Positions 30,871 to 39,165 of a stretch of DNA of 43,721 nt are shown here, piece by piece. Under the pieces are notes generated by a model. The model saw only the letters and a program-made list of their open reading frames with translations, did no database searches and was not told where the DNA came from. Location of the stretch: the NCBI GenBank assembly GCA_030695705.1, contig JAUYPS010000048.1:1-43721 (forward strand), given 5' to 3'. This DNA comes from a bacterium (GTDB lineage Bacteria; Patescibacteriota; Minisyncoccia; 2-02-FULL-40-12; IGHO2-12-FULL-4). The position numbers and the translations under genes are program-made. The stretch's first letter is position 1. The number at the start of each line of letters is the position of its first letter.

Positions 30871-31760
30871 CCCTCTCACTCTATTATGGAACGGATAGTT
30901 TTCGAGTTAAGGAAGCAGTAGAGAAAAAGGCCGCTTCTTTTTTGGCTAAATACAAAGACGGTTTGGTGGAGAGGTTGGATTTTGAGAAGGAAAATTGTCT
31001 GGAAGAAGTGGAAAATATTTTGAAAAGACGCTCTTTTTTCAATGAGCCGGAATTAATAATCGTTTATGCCCATATTTCCGCCAAGGACTTGCCAAAAAAG
31101 AATAAAAAACTTTTTGAACTTTTAACCAAGAAAGCGGAAGAAACAAAAGAATTTGAAAGCATCAAAGGATCTGCCTTGGAAAAGTGGGCTTTGGAGAAAA
31201 TAACCCAAGCCGGTTTTAGCATAAAATCACTGGCTCTAAAAAAACTGATTCTTCGAGTTGTTTCGCAAGGGCAGTTGTCCCAGGAAATTGATAAGCTGAT
31301 CGCTTACCAAAGTTATCACGGCAAAAAGGAAATAGACGACCAAGCCCTAGTTATCCACTTACCAGGTTGGACCTGGAATGTGGATAACTTTGCTTTGATT
31401 GATGCTATTGGGTCTCGCGATATTAAAAAATCAGTAGCGCTTTTAAACCAAACCTTGGCTGATGGTATGGAGCCGCATGCTGTTTTGGGCCAAATTATTT
31501 ACCAATTCAGAAATTTGTTGAAGGTAAAGAGTTACACGGCTGCCGTGTATATACACGGCAGCCGTGTAACTGTCGAGAATATTGCTAAGCTAACCGGTCT
31601 GCATCCTTTTGTCGCTCAAAAAACCAGCCGACAAGCCAGACAGTTCGAGTTAGAAGAATTAAAAAAGGCCTATCGGTATTTATCGGAACTGGATATAACA
31701 TCAAAAACCGGCCAAGTTGATTTAACGGCCGGTTTGTTTCAGCTTTTATTGCAAATTTAG
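30867..31760 (+). CDS. holA: DNA polymerase III delta subunit with two palindromic-repeat inserts
   Basis: HolA is the clamp-loader subunit that opens the beta sliding clamp. At 297 residues it has the family's N-terminal AAA-like fold (YYGTDSFRVKEAV; RRSFFNEPELIIVYA), the middle DALVIH ... FALIDAIGSRDIKKSVALL helix region, and the C-terminal LGLHPFVAQKTSRQARQF-like motif (here TGLHPFVAQKTSRQARQFEL). Two repeats are translated in frame: R3 as residues 162-174 (VIHLPGWTWNVDN) and R4 as about 222-235 (SYTAAVYIHGSRVT). Both fall where the family has short linkers between helices, so function may be retained. It follows the DUF3048 gene with a 4-base overlap. Confidence 0.88.
   Translation: MTLSLYYGTDSFRVKEAVEKKAASFLAKYKDGLVERLDFEKENCLEEVENILKRRSFFNEPELIIVYAHISAKDLPKKNKKLFELLTKKAEETKEFESIKGSALEKWALEKITQAGFSIKSLALKKLILRVVSQGQLSQEIDKLIAYQSYHGKKEIDDQALVIHLPGWTWNVDNFALIDAIGSRDIKKSVALLNQTLADGMEPHAVLGQIIYQFRNLLKVKSYTAAVYIHGSRVTVENIAKLTGLHPFVAQKTSRQARQFELEELKKAYRYLSELDITSKTGQVDLTAGLFQLLLQI
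31350..31388. repeat. Palindromic repeat R3, complete copy in holA
   Basis: This is a 39 bp palindrome with arms GTTATCCACTTACCAGGT and ACCTGGAATGTGGATAAC around TGG, exactly 13 codons long. The right arm holds a perfect DnaA-box complement, TGTGGATAA (31379-31387). The left box has one mismatch. Confidence 0.92.
31531..31570. repeat. Palindromic repeat R4, copy in holA
   Basis: This is a perfect 40 bp palindrome made of GTTACACGGCTGCCGTGTAT and its exact complement. The outer arm matches the intergenic copy at 18427-18467. It adds 13-14 residues to HolA without a stop. Confidence 0.92.
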
Positions 31761-31761
31761 G

Positions 31762-31790
31762 TTGACGGAAAACTGTTTTTAACTTACCCT
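31762..31790 (+). promoter_or_regulatory. Promoter of the prkA-yhbH unit
   Basis: TTGACG (31762-31767) and TACCCT (31785-31790) are 17 bp apart. A strong AAGAGGAAAGAGGA ribosome-binding region (31811-31824) precedes the prkA ATG. Confidence 0.6.
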
Positions 31791-31829
31791 TTTTGTAAAG
31801 AACTTTTACAAGAGGAAAGAGGAAATAAA

Positions 31830-33893
31830 ATGGAGAAAATCAACTCAGAAAACGGAAGTTTGCTTTTTCATGTCCGGGAAGTGGCGAAAAAGCAGCGGCG
31901 GTTTGAAACGGCTGCCCAGAGCGTTTCCAGGATGATTTTGGAAAAAGGCCTGGAGAAGAGAATTCACGCCGGCCGGACAGTCTACGATTTCAATTTCTTT
32001 CGGCAAGGCAAAAAACACCTTATTGGTTGGTACGACGAAATCAACGATTTTGTTCACTTTATCAAAGATGCCGCCGAAGGTGGTTCGGCTGCTGAGATGG
32101 GATTTGTTCTGGTCGGTGAGCCCGGCAATGGCAAGACATTTTTTGTCGATTATATTTGCGAGTATTATCGGCGGTTTCTGGCCTTGCCGGAAAACCGGAG
32201 ATTTACTTTTAAATTTACCGGATTGGACAAAGCGCTTGGCTATAACGAAAAAGTTGCCGAGCTGGAGTCCTTGACTTTCGAAGATCCGATGATTATGGCG
32301 CTGAATCTGTTTGAAGAACGCAGCCAGACGGAATCTTGGCTTATCAAAGCCGGTTTCGGAGAAAAGTATCTGGAGGAGCTTTTTGACCTAAGACGGTCAT
32401 TGGGCGCTTCCTCCGAATATCTTTTATACGCCCTGAAAGAGCGTTTTGGCGGAGATATCGAAAAGTGTCTGGAGTATGTTAAAGTATTTCCTGTCCCAAT
32501 GCGGGAGAGTTTGGGAACGGTTACCGGCAAATACTCGGCCGGAGACAAGATTACCTCTTCAGGTACCGACCTGAAAGGAGAGGAATCGCTCCAGCATCTT
32601 CTTTTGCTCGGGTTGGACGATCCAAACAAGTTTGATTTGAAGCGCGGCGCTTTGGCGCGGGTGGCTGGTTCCGGTATTCATTTTGCCGATGAGCTTTTCC
32701 GCAACAAGAAAGATCTTGTCCAAATTTATCTGCAAGTCATTCAAAACCGAATTGTGGAAATATCCGCTTTTATCTGGCCGATTGATGTTCTGATTATCGG
32801 AACCAGCAATAACGACGCTTTCAATCAATTCATTTCGGATAAAGATGAGGCGCCGATTCATGATCGGTGCCGTATTTGCTACGTTTCTCACAATACCGAC
32901 CACAGGATTCAGATGAAGTTGACTTCTTACATTATTGGCGGAAAGAAACGGACTACCGTTTTAGGCAGTGAGATGCACGAGGATCCAAATTTGAATTACG
33001 CCGCTTCTGTCAGCGTGGTTTTGACTCGTCTTCCGCTATCAGAAAAACTTACCCCCGTTGAAACGATGAAATTGGCGGCAGGAGAAACGGCCGGTGAGAA
33101 GGGTAACAAAACTTTGAAAGAAGTTATTGATACCGTTAACGCTAATCCGGATGTTACGAAAAGATGGGGGCAAGGAGGCATCGGCTATCGCAATTTGGGC
33201 AAAACTATCCAGATTCTGGCCGCGATGCATGAGTCAAACGAAGGCAAATGTCTCTTCGCCAAGGACGTTTTCAAGGCATTCGAAAGAATCATCCTTGATT
33301 ATGTGCCGGAAGCATCACATCGCGACAAGTTTATGCAAGATCTGAAGATTGCCAGGAAACTTTACCGTGAACAGATCAAAACGGCCATTTTCAACGCTTA
33401 TCGCGATGACCCGCAGGCGATTCGTAAAGATGTAATGAGTTACGTTAATATGGTTATCGGCATGGACGCGGAAAATTTGGGTCCGGATAAAATGTGGAAA
33501 TACAAGGATCCGCAAACCGGCGAAATCAAGCCGATTAAAATTGATACGAATTATATTAATAGCGTTGAAAAACGCCTCGGTCTTGCTACCCAGGAACGGC
33601 ATGATTCGTTTCGAAATACGATTCGCAAAATTTATGGCCAGAAAGTAGCTACCGATCCGAATTACGATTTCATGGATAACCAGGAACTGGTCAAAGCTGT
33701 TACCGATGTCCGGTTGGAATCAGATGTGGCTGGTGCGGGTAGTTTGGTTGGCGCTTTGGCCAACCGGACCAATGAAGAAAATGTCAAAATCTATAACCGG
33801 ATGATTAAGACGATGCTTGAGAAGCTCGGCTACTGTCTGACTTGCGCCTCCGGGACCATTGAATACTATTGCGAAAAAGAAGATGAAAGCTGA
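31830..33893 (+). CDS. prkA: PrkA/YeaG-family AAA+ protein
   Basis: PrkA (YeaG in E. coli) is an AAA+ protein described as a serine protein kinase and linked to starvation stress and sporulation. The 687-residue product has Walker A GEPGNGKT (96-103), a PrkA-type central region reading FADELFRNKKDLVQIYLQ, WPIDVLIIGTSNNDAF as the sensor region, and a C-terminal PrkA domain (about 480-687) with RKDVMSYVNMVIGMDAENLG. It also ends with two cysteines in LGYCLTC and a third in YYCEK. It is followed by yhbH, and then spoVR and a second PrkA gene, the conserved PrkA-YeaH-SpoVR association. GC is somewhat higher than in the polA operon. Confidence 0.88.
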   Translation: MEKINSENGSLLFHVREVAKKQRRFETAAQSVSRMILEKGLEKRIHAGRTVYDFNFFRQGKKHLIGWYDEINDFVHFIKDAAEGGSAAEMGFVLVGEPGNGKTFFVDYICEYYRRFLALPENRRFTFKFTGLDKALGYNEKVAELESLTFEDPMIMALNLFEERSQTESWLIKAGFGEKYLEELFDLRRSLGASSEYLLYALKERFGGDIEKCLEYVKVFPVPMRESLGTVTGKYSAGDKITSSGTDLKGEESLQHLLLLGLDDPNKFDLKRGALARVAGSGIHFADELFRNKKDLVQIYLQVIQNRIVEISAFIWPIDVLIIGTSNNDAFNQFISDKDEAPIHDRCRICYVSHNTDHRIQMKLTSYIIGGKKRTTVLGSEMHEDPNLNYAASVSVVLTRLPLSEKLTPVETMKLAAGETAGEKGNKTLKEVIDTVNANPDVTKRWGQGGIGYRNLGKTIQILAAMHESNEGKCLFAKDVFKAFERIILDYVPEASHRDKFMQDLKIARKLYREQIKTAIFNAYRDDPQAIRKDVMSYVNMVIGMDAENLGPDKMWKYKDPQTGEIKPIKIDTNYINSVEKRLGLATQERHDSFRNTIRKIYGQKVATDPNYDFMDNQELVKAVTDVRLESDVAGAGSLVGALANRTNEENVKIYNRMIKTMLEKLGYCLTCASGTIEYYCEKEDES

Positions 33894-33904
33894 AAAGTGA
33901 TAAA

Positions 33905-35065
33905 ATGGGAAACGAAACATTTGACGAACTTTTAAAAAGAGACGAACAAAGAGTGGCTGACGGTTTCAAAAAGAAAATCAAATTAAAGCGAGTATTAGTC
34001 GGCCACGACAAAGTTCTCACTGTTCCTTATGTGGAAGAAGAAAAACTTCTTCACGGCGATTTTGAGCCAACAGGAGAGCATGGCGAAGATGAGGCTGGCC
34101 GCGGCGAAGGAGAAATAGGCGACATTATTGCCCGCTCCAGACCGCAAGGAGGTGGCGGCGATTCCGGCGATGATGAAGATGATGATTCTTCGGACGCCGG
34201 TGAGGGTAATGGGGGAGAGCATGGTCTGGAAAGCGATATTTTCCAGCTCGGTAAAGAGTTGACCGAAAAACTCAAGCTTCCCAATTTGAAAGACAAGGGG
34301 AAAAAAGTGCCGACGGATGACTATATTTACGATTTGACTGACCGACACCGCGGTTCCGGCCAGTTTCTGGATCGAAAAGAGACGCTCAAGAGTATTATTA
34401 AAAGCAATGTTGCTCTTGGTCTCGTCAGCGGCGATAACGTCGACCCTTCCAAACTGGCCATCGGACCACATGATTATATTTTTCGTGTTTTGTCAAAGGA
34501 AAAGGTCTGGAAGTCGCCGGCCGTGGTTTTTTTTATGAGGGACTATTCCAGATCAATGTATGGTGCACCGACCAAAGCGGTGGTGGACCAGCATCTGATG
34601 ATCTATTCCTGGCTTATGGTTCAGCACGAAAAGTTGGTCATTCCACGATTCATTGTTCACAATGCGGAAGCAAAAGAGGTTCCGGCGCACAGATACTTCG
34701 GAGCTAACTCTAGCGGCGGAACTTTTATTCCCTCCGGCTATAGCAAGATTATGGAGATAATTGTGGAAGAAAATCTGGCGAGGAATTACAACCTCTATCT
34801 TTTCCAGGGAACCGACGGAGAGGACGACGATGACGGCCAAGTGGCTATTCCTTGGGTTAAAAAGTTGTTGGAATTTTTTAACCGGATAGGGGTGAGTGTT
34901 TTGAACACTTTCCGTGGTGAACAAAAAACCGTTTTTGAAAAATATATCGCAGAAGGCGGCTTTCTTGACCAAAAGGATCTCTTTCGAATGCATGTGATGT
35001 CTTCAAAAAATCCAAGCGAGACGGATAACCAAGAAGCGGTCAAAGCGTTGATTGCGCAGGATTAA
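33905..35065 (+). CDS. yhbH: YhbH/YeaH-family VWA-like protein (DUF444/UPF0229)
   Basis: This 386-residue partner of PrkA starts near a family-typical RDEQRVADGFKKKIK stretch and has a long acidic, glycine-rich linker (about 60-115). The C-terminal part is von Willebrand factor A-like, with the metal-site motif MRDYSRSMYG (D213, S215, S217) and the later GGTFIPSGYSKIMEII and QGTDGEDDDD. Residue counts match UPF0229 proteins. In E. coli YeaG and YeaH act together in the nitrogen-starvation response, and YhbH is needed for sporulation in Bacillus. The ATG is 11 bases after prkA and has only a weak ribosome-binding site. A terminator follows the gene. Confidence 0.88.
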   Translation: MGNETFDELLKRDEQRVADGFKKKIKLKRVLVGHDKVLTVPYVEEEKLLHGDFEPTGEHGEDEAGRGEGEIGDIIARSRPQGGGGDSGDDEDDDSSDAGEGNGGEHGLESDIFQLGKELTEKLKLPNLKDKGKKVPTDDYIYDLTDRHRGSGQFLDRKETLKSIIKSNVALGLVSGDNVDPSKLAIGPHDYIFRVLSKEKVWKSPAVVFFMRDYSRSMYGAPTKAVVDQHLMIYSWLMVQHEKLVIPRFIVHNAEAKEVPAHRYFGANSSGGTFIPSGYSKIMEIIVEENLARNYNLYLFQGTDGEDDDDGQVAIPWVKKLLEFFNRIGVSVLNTFRGEQKTVFEKYIAEGGFLDQKDLFRMHVMSSKNPSETDNQEAVKALIAQD

Positions 35066-35067
35066 AC

Positions 35068-35097
35068 AACGGGTGATATTAGTTCATCCGTTTTTTT
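35068..35097 (+). terminator. Intrinsic terminator after yhbH
   Basis: ACGGGTGA and TTCATCCGT pair around TATTAG (35069-35090), followed by seven T residues. It splits the block into prkA-yhbH and spoVR-prkA2 units. Confidence 0.75.
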
Positions 35098-35133
35098 ATT
35101 CGCATCTGATAGTCCGCTCCGGCTGGACGAGGT

Positions 35134-35162
35134 CTGACAGATGCTGTAAGGTATGGTAAAAG
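35134..35162 (+). promoter_or_regulatory. Possible spoVR promoter
   Basis: CTGACA (35134-35139) and TAAAAG (35157-35162) are 17 bp apart with a TGG extended -10. A GAGGTGA ribosome-binding site precedes ATG 35185. Confidence 0.45.
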
Positions 35163-35184
35163 TACCTTTAAAAAGAGGTGAGAG

Positions 35185-36891
35185 ATGGAATTAATAGACC
35201 AGAAAACGAAGAAAGTTATGCAAGAATGTCGAGTCCGGGCCGCCGAGGCCGGCTTGAAGATCGAAGGAGAAACGTTGGAATATATCGCCACCAACCAGGA
35301 TATGCTGGAGCTTCGGCCCAAAGGCATGATTCCTACGCTTTATGACTTTTGGGTTGACGATCTGGAAGTGCTTGGAAATAAATGGGTTTATAAAGCATAT
35401 CCGCATAATGCTTACGAAACGGTCGTAAATACTCATCCGCCGATATCGTTTTATAATGACAACAATCCGGACTGGCTGAACATAATGATTTTCTATCATG
35501 TGTTGGGCCATATTGATTTTTTTCAGAACAGCGTTTTTTTCCGCAATACATGGGGGATGGACTTTTGCGGCGAAGCGCTGGCTGACAAACGACTGATTGA
35601 GAGAATTCGGGAGGAAAAAGGGGCGGAGAAAAGATGGGTTGATTATGTGGTTGAATTTGCCCGTGGCGTTGACAACCTGGTCGGTTATTACCGTGAATTA
35701 GGAGAGGACGATCGGGTGCAGGCCGAAGGGCTTCTTGGAAGTTTTTCCGAAAAAGTAAACTTTTATTTCGGAGATTTTTTACGATACCGCTACGAGGAGA
35801 AAACAGTAACATTGAAACTGTATCACGAAGAGCTGGAGCGTCTGAACCGATGTCTAAAAGAGTTTGGGGATAAGCAGGGAGAAATGGCGTTTTTTGAGGA
35901 CTCATTTTTAAAAAGCCGTTTTCCTGAATTTAATAGTGCTTTTAAAAAGGTCCGTGACAAAAACAAAAATAAAAAGTCTAAATCTACCGATCTTTTCCAG
36001 TATTTGACCGAGCATTCCCGTTTTATCAATGAAGAAGAAAATAAATGGATGAAGGATGTCTTAGATGTGGTCAGGCGGACTTCTCTGCATTTCCAGCCGC
36101 ATTTCAGAACTCATAACTGCAACGAAGGATGGGCCAGTTTATGGCATGAGCGGCTCTACATAGCCGATTCGCGCATAAGTTCTCACGAAGTGGGTTTTGC
36201 CAGGGTTAATTCCGGCGTGGTGGTTGATCCGAAGATCGGCTTCAATCCGTATATCGGATTCAAACGGCTTTATGAGTTCCTGGAAGAGTTGGCCGATAAA
36301 GGCAAGCTTTCCCGTGATTACCAACTGATAAAAGACATCAAAGAAAGAGAGCGGTTTGATCGGCGGCCGGAAGAAGGGTTTGGCAGGAAAGTGCTTTTTG
36401 AGGCGAGGAATAATTTTGACGATGCCATGCTGGTCAATTTCCTTTCTGACGAGGATTTTCAGGACTTCATGGACCGCTATAATCTTTTCAACGTCGGTCG
36501 GCGATACAATCCAGATGAAAATGTCATTGAGCATTACATCAAGTCCCGGAGCGGAAAGGAATACCGCAAGATGATGAATGACCGTTTGTATCATCCGCCG
36601 TGCATCCTGGTAAACGAAGAAAAAGCGGATAATAAAAACGAGCTGTTTCTGGAGCATGTCTTTGAAGGGCGGACCTTGGTGACCAGATATGTTCCGGCCG
36701 CTTTGGAAGGTTTATCTTATCTGTGGGGCGATGTCGTCTGTTTGGAAACAACCGAGTTCGAGTGGGATCCCGAAGATAAGAATCGGAAACTTTTCGATCC
36801 GGAGCATGAAGTGGAATACCGGAAAGTCCATGTTCTTTACACCACTGATGGAACAACAACGGAAAGAGAAGAATTGGAGGAGGAGGAATGA
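35185..36891 (+). CDS. spoVR: SpoVR-family protein
   Basis: SpoVR (YcgB in E. coli) is required for spore-cortex formation in Bacillus but is common in non-sporulating bacteria, always with PrkA and YhbH. The 568-residue product has the family-typical ALIDQKT-like start, MIPTLYDFWVDDLEVLG, YHVLGHIDFFQNSVFF, and the conserved HNCNEGWASLWHERLY histidine/asparagine cluster near residue 312. These residues suggest a metal-dependent activity of unknown kind. The ATG follows GAGGTGA. The gene overlaps prkA2 by four bases (ATGA), so the two are coupled. No sporulation is expected here, so a stress role is more likely. Confidence 0.88.
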   Translation: MELIDQKTKKVMQECRVRAAEAGLKIEGETLEYIATNQDMLELRPKGMIPTLYDFWVDDLEVLGNKWVYKAYPHNAYETVVNTHPPISFYNDNNPDWLNIMIFYHVLGHIDFFQNSVFFRNTWGMDFCGEALADKRLIERIREEKGAEKRWVDYVVEFARGVDNLVGYYRELGEDDRVQAEGLLGSFSEKVNFYFGDFLRYRYEEKTVTLKLYHEELERLNRCLKEFGDKQGEMAFFEDSFLKSRFPEFNSAFKKVRDKNKNKKSKSTDLFQYLTEHSRFINEEENKWMKDVLDVVRRTSLHFQPHFRTHNCNEGWASLWHERLYIADSRISSHEVGFARVNSGVVVDPKIGFNPYIGFKRLYEFLEELADKGKLSRDYQLIKDIKERERFDRRPEEGFGRKVLFEARNNFDDAMLVNFLSDEDFQDFMDRYNLFNVGRRYNPDENVIEHYIKSRSGKEYRKMMNDRLYHPPCILVNEEKADNKNELFLEHVFEGRTLVTRYVPAALEGLSYLWGDVVCLETTEFEWDPEDKNRKLFDPEHEVEYRKVHVLYTTDGTTTEREELEEEE

Positions 36892-39056
36892 ACGATAATA
36901 CGGAACGGGCCATTGAAACTTTAAAAGTTGATCTTGAACACAGTGAAAAAAGACCGGTGATGGATTTTCAGGAATATCTTGATATTGCCAAGGACAATCC
37001 CGAAAAGATTTTCCGCAACATTTTCCGGCTTTTCCATGATATGGTTAAAAGCTATGTCGAGAAGGGGGAGGATGAGTATCCTGATGATCCCGAGAGTATC
37101 GGTTTTATGAAATATGACTGTTCCCGGCTTTTTGTCCACGGATCGAACAATCCGTTTTTTGCCGACCGTCTTTTTGCCAATCGGTTTGTCCGGCAGGCGG
37201 AGGCGTTAAGGCAGGGCTCCCAGCAGAACAGGATTTATGTCTATGAGGGGCCGCCGGGTTGCGGCAAGAGTACCTTTCTTAATAATCTCCTCCGCTCTTT
37301 TGAGGAATATTCCAACACGGAAGAAGGGCGGAGCTATGAAATTTTCTGGGATATCAAAATAGGCAATGATCAAGTTCAAGTGCCTTGTCCAAGTCATGAT
37401 TATCCGATTCTGCTTATTCCCAAAAATTACCGCGTTAACTTTCTGGATAATCTCTTGTCGGAGAAGATGACGGAATTCAAACACCGTGTTTCCAATGACA
37501 AGGAGTACGAATGGCTGTTTGAAGGAGATGTCTGCACGATTTGCCGTTCGCTTTTTCGGGGTTTGCTTGAGAAGCTTAACTCTTTGGAGCAAGTTCTGGG
37601 AATGGTCAAAATCCGTCCCTACAAGTTTGATCGGCGACTGGGCGAGGGGATCAGTGTTTTCAATCCCGGCGACCAGCCCTCCAAATTGACTTTTTTAAGC
37701 GATAAGCAGATTCAAGAAAGACTTGACCGGATTTTCGGAGCTAACTTGGTAAAATATGTTTTTTCCCTCCAGGCCAGAACCAATAATGGGATTTATGTCT
37801 TGATGGACATCAAATCCCACAACAAGGGACGGCTTTTGGAACTTCATAATGTCATTTCGGAGGGTATTCACAAAGTCAACGGAATAGTTGAAGAAAGAAT
37901 CAGCTCGCTTTTTGTCGCCCTGATGAATCCTGAAGACAAAAAAGCGCTGGAAGAAGAGAAAATCGAGTCGTTTCTGGAAAGAATCCAGTATAACGCGATT
38001 CCTTACGTTCTTGATGTGCCGACCGAAGTCAAAATCTGCCAGAGCACCTTTGGTGAACAGATTGGCGTGAATTTTCTTCCGGGGGTCATTGAAAACTTTG
38101 CGAGAGTAATTATTTCTTCGCGGATGAACGTCGAGTGCGTTTCGCTTAAAGAATGGATTCCGGATATCTCCAGGTACAAAAAATACTGTGACGAGGCCGG
38201 TCTTCTTCTGCGGACGGAAATTTATGGAGGGGTTATTCCGTCCTGGCTGTCCGAGGAAGACAGAAAAAAGTTGACGGCCAAAGTCAGGCGCCGCCTTATT
38301 GCCGAAGGCGAACAAGAGGGAAAAAAGGGATTTTCGGGGCGGGAATCCATCCGTCTTTTTGGGGAGTTTTTTAGCCGGTATGGAGAAAAACCGAATCTGA
38401 TCAACATGAACAATGTTGCTGATTTTTTCCGACAGCAAATCGGCAAAGAACAACGGAACCAAAATATTCCCAAGAACTTCATCATCTCGCTTCTGAACTG
38501 GTACAATTATAGGGTTTTGAGTGAAGTGAAAGAATCCCTCTACTTCTATAATGAAGAGCAGATCGTGGAAATCGTTCTACATTATCTTTGCGCCGTTAAT
38601 TATGATATTGGGGCGAATGTTCGCTGTCCCTGGACCGGGCGGACCATAGAAGTGACGGTTGATTTCCTAAAAATTGCGGGCGCTTATTTTGTCGGCAAAG
38701 ATATAAACGATCAGGAGGCCTTACTGATCGCCGGAGAAGTTCAAAAAAAATATGTTGAAGTGGTTGCGGCGGAAAGGAGCCAAATAACGGAGACCGAACT
38801 CTATAAAGAGCTTTTTGTCGCTTGCGTGCGCAATCTGAAAGAAAAAACATTTGAACCATTTCTCAAGAGTGACAACTTTAAGGAAGCGGTCAAAGCATTC
38901 GGTACTGGCGAATTTGAGACGTTCGATACGCGTCTTCGGGAGCATGTCGCCTATATGGTTAATAATCTGGTTAATCAGTTCGGCTATACCGAACAAGGCG
39001 CGAAGGAAATATGTCTTTATGTTGTTGACCAAAAACTAATCGAAAAGTTTTCTTAA
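36888..39056 (+). CDS. Second, divergent PrkA-like AAA+ protein
   Basis: This 722-residue paralogue of the 31830 product has Walker A GPPGCGKS (121-128). A cysteine-rich insert, GDVCTICRSLF, lies near residue 205-215. The AAA sensor region (NGIYVLMDIKSHNKGRLLELH and ISSLFVALMNPEDK) and a C-terminal PrkA-type helical domain follow. The overall order fits the PrkA family, but identity to the first copy looks low. It is translationally coupled to spoVR (4-base overlap), which implies a shared complex. Two PrkA-type ATPases around one YhbH and one SpoVR suggest either a hetero-oligomer or two functional states. Confidence 0.82.
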   Translation: MNDNTERAIETLKVDLEHSEKRPVMDFQEYLDIAKDNPEKIFRNIFRLFHDMVKSYVEKGEDEYPDDPESIGFMKYDCSRLFVHGSNNPFFADRLFANRFVRQAEALRQGSQQNRIYVYEGPPGCGKSTFLNNLLRSFEEYSNTEEGRSYEIFWDIKIGNDQVQVPCPSHDYPILLIPKNYRVNFLDNLLSEKMTEFKHRVSNDKEYEWLFEGDVCTICRSLFRGLLEKLNSLEQVLGMVKIRPYKFDRRLGEGISVFNPGDQPSKLTFLSDKQIQERLDRIFGANLVKYVFSLQARTNNGIYVLMDIKSHNKGRLLELHNVISEGIHKVNGIVEERISSLFVALMNPEDKKALEEEKIESFLERIQYNAIPYVLDVPTEVKICQSTFGEQIGVNFLPGVIENFARVIISSRMNVECVSLKEWIPDISRYKKYCDEAGLLLRTEIYGGVIPSWLSEEDRKKLTAKVRRRLIAEGEQEGKKGFSGRESIRLFGEFFSRYGEKPNLINMNNVADFFRQQIGKEQRNQNIPKNFIISLLNWYNYRVLSEVKESLYFYNEEQIVEIVLHYLCAVNYDIGANVRCPWTGRTIEVTVDFLKIAGAYFVGKDINDQEALLIAGEVQKKYVEVVAAERSQITETELYKELFVACVRNLKEKTFEPFLKSDNFKEAVKAFGTGEFETFDTRLREHVAYMVNNLVNQFGYTEQGAKEICLYVVDQKLIEKFS

Positions 39057-39078
39057 GCGGGTTTTACCCGCTTTTATA
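39055..39078 (+). terminator. Intrinsic terminator after prkA2
   Basis: AAGCGGGT and ACCCGCTT (39055-39073) form a stem with a TTT loop, followed by T-rich sequence. It overlaps the prkA2 stop codon. Confidence 0.8.
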
Positions 39079-39085
39079 TTAAACA

Positions 39086-39114
39086 TTTACCAACTATTGC
39101 TTTTGTATTATAGT
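39086..39114 (+). promoter_or_regulatory. Possible promoter of the glycosyltransferase gene
   Basis: TTTACC (39086-39091) and TATAGT (39109-39114) are 17 bp apart. Transcription would start near 39121, before a 16 bp tandem duplication. Confidence 0.45.
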
Positions 39115-39133
39115 TTATAAAATATCAGTTTCC

Positions 39134-39165
39134 ATGGACTATACGAAATATGGACTATACGAAAT
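39134..39165. repeat. 16 bp tandem duplication of the gene start
   Basis: ATGGACTATACGAAAT occurs twice in direct succession (39134-39149 and 39150-39165). The second copy is the in-frame start of the next gene. The first ATG is out of frame by one base and would lead into another frame. Confidence 0.9.

Noticed and set aside
31830..39056. Alternative genetic code (TGA as glycine, as in some CPR groups)
   Set aside because: Several well-defined genes end at TGA, for example prkA, ahpC and the TonB receptor, and no conserved frame runs through TGA.
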